Assembly: GCA_963662155.1 (NCBI GenBank) | Contig: OY759270.1 | Coordinates: 51,624,971 to 51,688,970, forward strand | Reading direction: 5' to 3' | DNA: 64,000 nt | Origin: Lamellibrachia columna | Lineage: Eukaryota > Annelida > Polychaeta > Sabellida > Siboglinidae | Part shown: piece by piece, positions 58,061-64,000 of the stretch | Layout of the letters: every line of letters begins with the position of its first letter | Position numbering within the stretch: position 1 is the stretch's first letter | The notes under the pieces: generated by a model | What the model was told of the DNA's origin: nothing | What the model saw: only the letters and a program-made list of their open reading frames with translations | Databases searched by the model: none | Translations under genes and position numbers: made by a program

Positions 58061-58348
58061 TATTATATTCAAAGTTGTCCCCAACGTATTAAATTGTTAC
58101 TGCCACATGCGATCGCTTTATAGTTAAAATAAATTAATTACACAACTTCGCAGATATATAACCCACGTTGTGGACACGTTTAAGAACCTGGCAGAAATGC
58201 ACGTACCTGCGAGCTACTGGAAGTGTGTCTTGTATAAATTTTGCGTTTTGTAATGACTGCTATTCAGAAATTCCTTCGGGATTATTAAAATGTATATTAA
58301 AACAGGATTACACCAATACAATCTTAAATACATTATACATTAAAAAAA
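58061..58348. other. Spacer, no gene seen
   Basis: AT-rich unique sequence. Confidence 0.5.
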
Positions 58349-58680
58349 AATTTTTTTAATTTTATTTTGAGGTATTGCTGACTGAACCTTTTCTGAAAAA
58401 AAATCACAAAGTTTAACGGAATGTCGTCGTCACCACCCTTTTGTCTCGCAAGACAATGGTTTGCGCCACTGAAGTGTCCTCTTCATGGCGTAACCCTTGT
58501 CGAAGTGTCGAGATACTGGGCGAAGTGTGGAGATACTGGGTAACCCATTCGGTAGGAGTGCATCTGGCACCAGCTCGTCCGCAAGAGCTGACGGAAGGTT
58601 TTAACACAACATTTTTTAAAATTTTATTTTGAGGTATTGCTGACTGAATCTTTTTTTTTTAAAAATTCACAAAGTTTCCC
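58349..58680. mobile_element. Interspersed repeat copy 1 with duplicated AT-rich flanks
   Basis: 58415-58598 is about 95% identical by eye to 61289-61472 (ACGGAATGTCGTCGTCACCA ... GCACCAGCTCGTCCGC). In this copy it is bracketed by two similar AT-rich segments of about 65 bp (58349-58414 and 58613-58680) sharing TTTTGAGGTATTGCTGACTG. It has no coding capacity and contains a short internal repeat GAAGTGTSGAGATACTGGG. Confidence 0.7.
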
Positions 58681-59069
58681 CACTATTCAAAGTAACCCGG
58701 TTTACCGTTTACGGTACTTGAGTGGAACATGCAGTAATGTATTATAAAGAAATATATAAACAAATTACGAGAAAAAAATTTCCCATGTGAGTCAATAGTG
58801 AACAAGGAAAAGAACGTGTAGCTAAATCGATGTAGAGACTGGTAGGGGTCTTTCGGAGTCGAGTCCTCGAAAAAGTGGACTCGAGCCTAATCGAGTTAGT
58901 TTAATTACGGGATGGATGATAACTGACTCGAATCGAGTATGTCGATTAGCTTAGGGTCAAATGAGTCAAAACATGACAACACAACATAACACAACACAAC
59001 TATTCAACCCACAAACAAATCGGGTCAGTCCAAATCAAACAACATTGGCACAGCGAGACCGTTTTGCAG
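58681..59069. other. Upstream intron of the PAN gene
   Basis: Unique sequence with ACACAACA and TCGAGTC-rich stretches. The first exon of the gene was not found. Confidence 0.4.
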
Positions 59070-59309
59070 ATTGCATTGACCTATTCGGCTGTGTGCCTGG
59101 ACGCGTGCCGAACTCCACCTTGGTGCCTGGACACGGCTTGCTGCAGACTTGCAAGAACGCGTGTCTGCAATCACCCTTGTGCGTCGCCTTCGACAATGAC
59201 TTCGCGCGAAACTCTTGTTATATCATCACTGACGTCACCATGTTGAACACACTTCAACAAGTCAATGGATTCCTTCATTATCCTCTGCGTTATCGCTGTC
59301 CTAGACCAG
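59070..59309 (+). CDS. PAN-domain membrane protein, exon with PAN/apple domain
   Basis: A 240-bp exon, phase 1-1, from acceptor ACCGTTTTGCAG to donor ACCAG|GTACTA. It encodes 80 residues making one PAN/apple-like domain: CIDLFGCVPGRVPNSTL, then TCKNACLQSPLCVAFDND, FARNSCYIITDVTML and a final RYRC. The C-x3-C-x5-C-x-A/V-F core and the later Cys fit PAN domains, which bind protein or carbohydrate ligands outside the cell. An acceptor at 59053 is a possible alternative start. The donor phase matches the next exon at 60647. The signal-peptide exon must lie upstream and is not identified. Confidence 0.75.
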
Positions 59310-59530
59310 GTACTAGTGATAACAGTCAGAACAGCGCACAAATAAACCCGCAGAAAACGTGGCAACAATATTGTTATTACTACTCCTATGGTTTTTACTG
59401 AAGCATACATGTTGCATCAACCACTACATCGTAAAGTATTGAATGCCTAGCGTGCACTGATATTTAAGTTGATATTTAAACCAGATCACATCCCTGACCT
59501 CGGAGATTACAAGTCAAACCACCGACGGCT

Positions 59531-59576
59531 GCCAACTAGGTCGTGTGTCCGATTTACTTATTCTATCGTTATTCTC
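59531..59576. repeat. Dispersed 46-bp repeat, copy 1
   Basis: GCCAACTAGGTCGTGTGTCC and GATTTACTTATTC recur at 62101-62146 in the same orientation with few changes. Confidence 0.8.
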
Positions 59577-59956
59577 ATCAAGCATAGGAATGTATAGTTA
59601 ACTAGCTGAGTTACCCGGAGTTGTACGGAGAGCAAATGCATTTTCCACTGCTCTACATTACTATATAGTTCAGTGGTCTTCTCTTGGTGAAGCCACGGTC
59701 AGCTACAATGTTGCTATAATGCAGCAAGTCTTTTTCACGAAGGGTCTCTGGATAGATCAAATGTTGGTGATTAGTGTTTGTTTGTTATGCTGTGTATAGA
59801 TGCTTTCTCTCTAGAAACACCGCTATGGGCAACAGACAAACTCTAATAACTTGAACATTATTCACAATCGTTGTATTCATCCAGGCATAATCATTATGTC
59901 TACGATGACACAAAACAAAATAACTCTACGGTTGCAACTTCTGCTACAGCCGTTTT

Positions 59957-60230
59957 GAAAATGTAACCCCACCTTCAGGGGGCCCGTGGGGATGGTTCCC
60001 CCTCTATGTCCGTCAGAAGGGCCCCCTTGGTCACCTTCAGGGGGCCCGTGGGGATGGTTCCCCCTCTATGTCCGTCAGAAGGGCCCCCTTGGTCACCTTC
60101 AGGGGGCCCGTGGGGATGGTTCCCCCTCTATGTCCGTCAGAAGGGCCCCCTTGGTCACCTTCAGGGGGCCCGTGGGGATGGTTCCCCCTCTATGTCCGTC
60201 AGAAGGGCCCCCTTGGTCACCTTCCAAAGT
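59957..60230. repeat. 62-bp repeat, 4.4 units
   Basis: The unit contains CACCTTCAGGGGGCCCGTGG, GGATGGTTCCCCCTCTATGT and CCGTCAGAAGGGCCCCCTTG. A related single phrase (TCCGTCAGTT ... GAGGGCCCATGGGGATGGT) lies at 63870-63940. Confidence 0.95.
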
Positions 60231-60261
60231 TTCTTCCGGATCGGCCAACAAATGCATAAGA

Positions 60262-60550
60262 TACAACAGACACACAAACATATACACAAACACACAAACA
60301 TATACACAAACACACAAACATATACACAAACAGACAAACATATACACAAACAGACAAACATATACACAAACAGACAAACATATACACAAACAGACAAATA
60401 GACAGACATTTTGATTTATAGATTAGATAGGCCCCGTATAGTGGCACACGTGTGCACAGACGCTCACACGCACACTCGCACACTCGCACACACAAACACA
60501 CGCACATTCACGCGCGCACATACGCACACATGCACACGAATACACACACA

Positions 60551-60605
<55 letters not shown>
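60262..60605. repeat. 20-bp AACATATACACAAACASAC array and (CA)n
   Basis: Seven 20-bp units to about 60400, then CACG/CACA-rich sequence and a (CA)n run at 60540-60605. Confidence 0.95.
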
Positions 60606-60610
<5 letters not shown>

Positions 60611-60646
60611 AGTGTGTGTAAGAACGTCTTATGTCTTTGTGTGCAG

Positions 60647-60746
60647 TAGACAGTCAATACCGCCGTCGGCATAGAATCCAACGCCAACTCACGAGTCAGG
60701 TTGGAACTCCCGGACAACCTACTACTACTCCTCCAAGTACTACGAA

Positions 60747-60806
<60 letters not shown>

Positions 60807-61034
60807 CCAAGCGCCACCGCCACGTCAACAAACCCCAGACCCCGTAACTGCTACAAAGACAACGCTGGTAACGGAGCCTGTAGAGATACCAACGAGGGTT
60901 AGACAGAAGACAGAACTGCCACTAACGGTGAAGGACATCAATGTGACTGGACGGCTGCCTACTCCTCAGACGGCTTACGTCGTCTTTCTCGTTGTGCCGC
61001 CAATGCTCGCTTGTTGTGGTTTCTGCTACTACAG
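60647..61034 (+). CDS. PAN-domain membrane protein, Thr-rich stalk and transmembrane exon
   Basis: A 388-bp exon from acceptor ATGTCTTTGTGTGCAG to donor CTACAG|GTAGGT. Its entry and exit phases fit the neighbouring exons exactly. It encodes a basic [10 protein letters not shown] start, a Thr/Pro-rich stalk with about 20 consecutive threonines written by an (ACT)n run (60737-60806), suited to O-glycosylation, then [19 protein letters not shown], and a single hydrophobic segment [20 protein letters not shown]. Together with the PAN exon this gives a type I membrane protein. The Thr run is microsatellite-encoded and so probably variable in length. Confidence 0.75.
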
Positions 61035-61288
61035 GTAGGTTTAACATGTTTGATACAACCGTGGGAAAATAACAGGGACAACTGAAAAAAATTGAAAGTA
61101 AGTAATTGTACCCATAAACCTGCCGCACTGGGCAGAAACTAATGCACTCGACCTTCCTCCGTCCTGGACCATAGCAGTAATCACGTCAATGTTTACAACC
61201 ATTCCCTCTCTTAGGAAACATGTATAGTTACAAGTTTGTGAATAATCAATTATTAATCGACAAACGATGGAGCCATCCTCGCATTATT

Positions 61289-61472
61289 AACGGAATGTCG
61301 TCGTCACCACCCTTTTGTCTCACAAGACAATGGTTTGCGCCACTGAAGTGTCCTCTTCATGGCGTAACCCTGGGCGAAGTGTCGAGATACTGGGCGAAGT
61401 GTCGAGATACTGGGTAACCCATTCGGTAGGAGCGCATCTGGCACCAGCTCGTCCGCCGGAGCTGGCGGAAGG
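61289..61472. mobile_element. Interspersed repeat copy 2
   Basis: Matches 58415-58598 over its whole length, differing at roughly ten positions. It lies in the intron of the PAN gene, while copy 1 lies just upstream of its PAN exon. The AT-rich flanks of copy 1 are absent here. Confidence 0.7.
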
Positions 61473-61749
61473 ATGATAAGGTTTATATCAGACCGCTTTC
61501 GGTGCTCCACTCCGATTTTTATGTTAAGTTTTATTCCCTTTGATCACTTTCCTACCAAGACCAATGTGCGTAATCTGCACAGTACTAGTTGTCCATCATT
61601 TGTGATTGAAATGGTGAGCGTCGGTCATGCATGCTGCATCTCTGAGGCTCCAATCTGCTCTAAAATCAATAGCACTTTCGCCTGGGGTCGCAATGTAAGC
61701 TTTATCCACGGTGCACCACTAGGAAGTTGTGCAAGAGTCGCATCGCACA

Positions 61750-61892
61750 GACCTGTGTAGGCACACTACACACAGATCTGTGTAGACACACAACACACAG
61801 ACCTGTGTAGGCACACTACACACAGATCTGTGTAGGCACACTACACACAGATCTGTGTAGGCACACTACACACAGATCTGTGTAGACACACA
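61750..61892. repeat. 25-bp minisatellite, about 6 units
   Basis: The unit contains CAGATCTGTGTAGGCACACT with CAGACC and GTAGACA variants. Confidence 0.95.
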
Positions 61893-62100
61893 GCACATTA
61901 GACTTGGTGTTTACACCAGCCTTGGTGGAAACAGCCGAAAACATTTCTAGTGCCAACAACTAGTTACTTAGGGATGATCTGAAACAACGATGTAAGACAT
62001 TAAACGAAATTGATTTCGCGGGGGGGCAGGGATCGGGGTCGGGGGGGGGGGGTCAGCAGCCGTGTCGTTTATTATCTTACAGGTCAGACCGTTAACCCCT

Positions 62101-62146
62101 GTCAACTAGGTCGTGTGTCCGATTTACTTATTCGATCGGTATTCTA
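62101..62146. repeat. Dispersed 46-bp repeat, copy 2
   Basis: See copy 1 at 59531-59576. A G homopolymer-rich stretch (62019-62053) precedes it. Confidence 0.8.
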
Positions 62147-62205
62147 TTAAATTACATTGAGATTAATATTAACAATTACGTAAATTAATGCGTCAAATAA
62201 AGAAC

Positions 62206-62222
62206 ACATGTCTCTCTATCTC

Positions 62223-62253
<31 letters not shown>

Positions 62254-62302
62254 GACTGTCTGTCTGTCTGCCTGTCTGTTTGCCTTTCTGTTTGTCTGTC
62301 TT
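62206..62302. repeat. (TCTG)n imperfect tetranucleotide tract
   Basis: It follows AATAAAGAACACATG, similar to the AATAAACGATTTTG-(TCTG)n end of the LINE at 54600, so it may be the tail of a lost L2-like insertion. Confidence 0.7.
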
Positions 62303-62799
62303 ACATCTACGTATTTTCCTAAACAATATCAGGTTTTTTAGATCACTGTTCATAAGGGTGCTGACTTCGATTGCAAGTAGGCAGTTTTGCGTTTTGATTG
62401 CTGAATATAACTGAGATGTGACGATCACAACCTGAAAGACGAGGAATGTTTTAACTGTTTTCTACATGTCGATGTATTCAAAAGTTTCATGTATCGGGGG
62501 GGTGGGGTGGGGTCTGATGTTAAATTACATCGATTTCGTGTAGTATTGCAATGCAAGATGACTTTATTCTTCCATCACATAACGTTTCGTCCGTAATCAC
62601 GAGTTGTTGGTTCCAAAGAGCCAAGAATGTGCCATATTCTGTCAATGAACGACATATTTCATACAATGTAACGTTTGTATCGACGGGGTTGATAATATAG
62701 TATCATGAAGACAAATCGACTAGTTTTTCCAAATGTCTGGTTGTCCCAGTAGCTTAAACAATAAGCCTGACAAAATACAAAGAAAGGCACTTTATTTGG

Positions 62800-63107
62800 G
62801 AGGGGGTGTGGGAGTGGGAAGGGAGTGGGAGGGGTGGGAAGGGAGTGGATAGGGAGTGGGAGGAGTGGGGAGTGGAGAAGTGAGTGGGAAGGGAGTGGGA
62901 GGGCTGGGAAGGGTGTGGGAGGAGTGGCGGGGAGTGGGAGGGGATTGGGGGGAGTGGGACGGGAGTGGGACGGAAGTGGGATAGAGAACGAGCTGGGGAT
63001 AGGGGGAGTGGAGACACGTGGTGGACACGGAAGAAGAAGGAAAACAAAACGTATTGGTGTTAACCTCACCCTGGACTTCAGGGATAAAGAGGAGCGCAAC
63101 ACAATGA
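62800..63107. repeat. G-rich GTGGGA tract plus module related to 37825-38000
   Basis: About 190 bp of GGGAGTGGGA-type sequence leads into AGAACGAGC...GGGGGAGTGGAGACACG, GAAGAAGGAAAAC and CACCCTGGACTTCAGGGATA. The order of blocks equals that at 37825-38000. Confidence 0.65.
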
Positions 63108-63311
63108 AGTAGACTTAGTAACATAGCAATACATTGGAAGTAATTAATAACTCCTTCTCACAGAGGATGATGAATAATTGGAAAACAAAATAAAATAAAA
63201 ACAATTGAATCTCGATAGCCCAGTGATTTTCTTGTATTGACCACGTAGAGCTTGTGAAATAACTGATTTACGTAGCGATCTGTAGTAAATATTGCAATCA
63301 ATGTTTTGCAG

Positions 63312-63420
63312 ATCTAAGATCCGTTCGCTCAAAAAGAAAGCTGCGCTGAAAGCCGAGGCGTCAACTTCCACTAGTATCGTCCCGGTTCCCCACGAACAGC
63401 TGCGTCAAGACTTGGACTAA
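63312..63420 (+). CDS. PAN-domain membrane protein, cytoplasmic last exon
   Basis: A 109-bp exon after acceptor CAATGTTTTGCAG, ending in TAA. Joined in phase to the preceding exon it gives a basic juxtamembrane stretch SKIRSLKKKAALKAEAS, then TSTSIVPVPHEQLRQDLD. Positive residues directly after the membrane segment agree with a cytoplasmic tail. A polyadenylation signal follows 247 bp downstream. Confidence 0.75.
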
Positions 63421-63504
63421 ACCCCGGGACACACGACCCCGAGACAATTTAAGGACAACGTAACGCACCAGCGGTGTCATCGCGAGTGTGTGCCCGTTGG
63501 ATAC

Positions 63505-63625
63505 ACGCGTTAAATCAGACACAGCAAACACGCGTTAAATCAGACACAGCAAACACGCGTTAAATCAGACACAGCAAACACGCGTTAAATCAGACACAGC
63601 AAACACGCGTTAAATCAGACACAAC
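63505..63625. repeat. 25-bp repeat, 5 units, in the 3' UTR
   Basis: The unit contains ACGCGTTAAATCAGACACAG. It lies between the stop codon and the polyadenylation signal of the PAN gene. Confidence 0.95.
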
Positions 63626-63666
63626 AATTCGATTTTTCGTTCGTCTCGTTTCAGAGTAATTTCGCA

Positions 63667-63672
63667 AATAAA
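63667..63672 (+). terminator. Polyadenylation signal AATAAA
   Basis: Canonical hexamer 247 bp after the PAN-gene stop, followed by a T-rich stretch (CTTTTTTTTGT) about 25 bp later. Confidence 0.55.
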
Positions 63673-64000
63673 ATCGAATGCGACACGCTAGCTCTTTTTT
63701 TTGTAAATCTGTCACTTAGTTTGATGAAATCGTCGGACAAAGAATTGCATTAATTTCGGCGAATCAAATGGCTAAAGTAGCTACGTGTGTAGCTCGCCCA
63801 TGCACAGGCCTTTTTTAATATAAAGTAGTTTGTGACATTGTCTCTATGTTTGTCTGTTCTTTCATATCTCCGTCAGTTTCGCATGTATTGGCCTGAAATG
63901 TATTTTGTATGAGTGCTCGAGGGCCCATGGGGATGGTACATGCATGAAAAAATAAAAATCACCCCCGTGGGTGGGGATATTACGAAGTATATTACGCACC
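63673..64000. other. Downstream flank, no gene seen
   Basis: It contains a phrase similar to the 62-bp array unit (CTCCGTCAG ... GAGGGCCCATGGGGATGG), possibly the dispersed sequence from which that array grew. Confidence 0.4.

Larger units (their letters stand above)
59310..60646 (+). other. Intron of the PAN gene
   Basis: It holds one copy of a 46-bp dispersed repeat (59531-59576), a 62-bp array, a 20-bp array and a CA microsatellite. Confidence 0.7.
61035..63311 (+). other. Second intron of the PAN gene
   Basis: It holds interspersed repeat copy 2, a 25-bp array, dispersed 46-bp repeat copy 2, a (TCTG)n tract and a G-rich module. Confidence 0.7.

Noticed and set aside
62659..63112. Pro/Ser-rich ORFs on the minus strand
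   Set aside because: They arise from the G-rich GTGGGA tract inside the PAN-gene intron.

Overview
The window is nuclear DNA of an invertebrate animal. It contains spliced genes with GT-AG introns, three non-LTR retrotransposon lineages, a decayed LTR-element region, a tRNA-derived SINE, and an extraordinary load of tandem repeats: about 45 separate arrays with 10-62 bp units plus many microsatellites. Modular exons of symmetric phase, PAN and EB/EGF-like domains and OTU-bearing repeat DNA fit a marine deuterostome or lophotrochozoan. Several arrays carry a copy of the 5' splice site of the exon they follow. That recalls an intronic minisatellite type I remember being reported from amphioxus, but the phylum is not proven here.

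Layout. 1-5 kb: CR1 fragments and a minus-strand gene for a small secreted cysteine-rich protein (exons 4906-4957, 4228-4377, 1223-1321), whose longest intron is filled by a 34-bp array. 6.9-18 kb: minus-strand candidate exons (7737-7778, 7942-8351, 8564-8701, 8915-8998, 14208-14345, 15022-15370, 15457-15510, 17911-17950), at least three of which run directly into arrays repeating their own donor site, plus one plus-strand membrane exon (6966-7056). 19-24 kb: purine-rich arrays, an RTE-type LINE remnant and a SINE. 24-31.5 kb: 36-, 46-, 56- and 58-bp arrays and a CpG-rich stretch at 28 kb. 31.9-34.4 kb: a 5'-truncated CR1 LINE, nearly intact. 34.6-44.5 kb: 54- and 43-bp arrays, a G-rich module with a small membrane ORF, and a second SINE. 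45.7 kb: an intronless 187-residue coding region of unknown function. 49-52.3 kb: two exon candidates, an ORF and an inverted duplication. 52.3-54.6 kb: an L2/Crack-like LINE with an open RT reading frame. 54.6-58.1 kb: a minus-strand relic with an integrase tail, coiled coil, CCHC knuckle and OTU protease fold, cut up by three expanded arrays. 59-63.7 kb: a plus-strand gene for a PAN-domain, Thr-rich, single-pass membrane protein.

The genes do not form a pathway. The common theme is that tandem arrays arise inside functional sequence (splice donors, RT codons, an OTU exon) and are then amplified. Exon calls rest on splice signals, phase and open frame read by eye; no similarity search was run.
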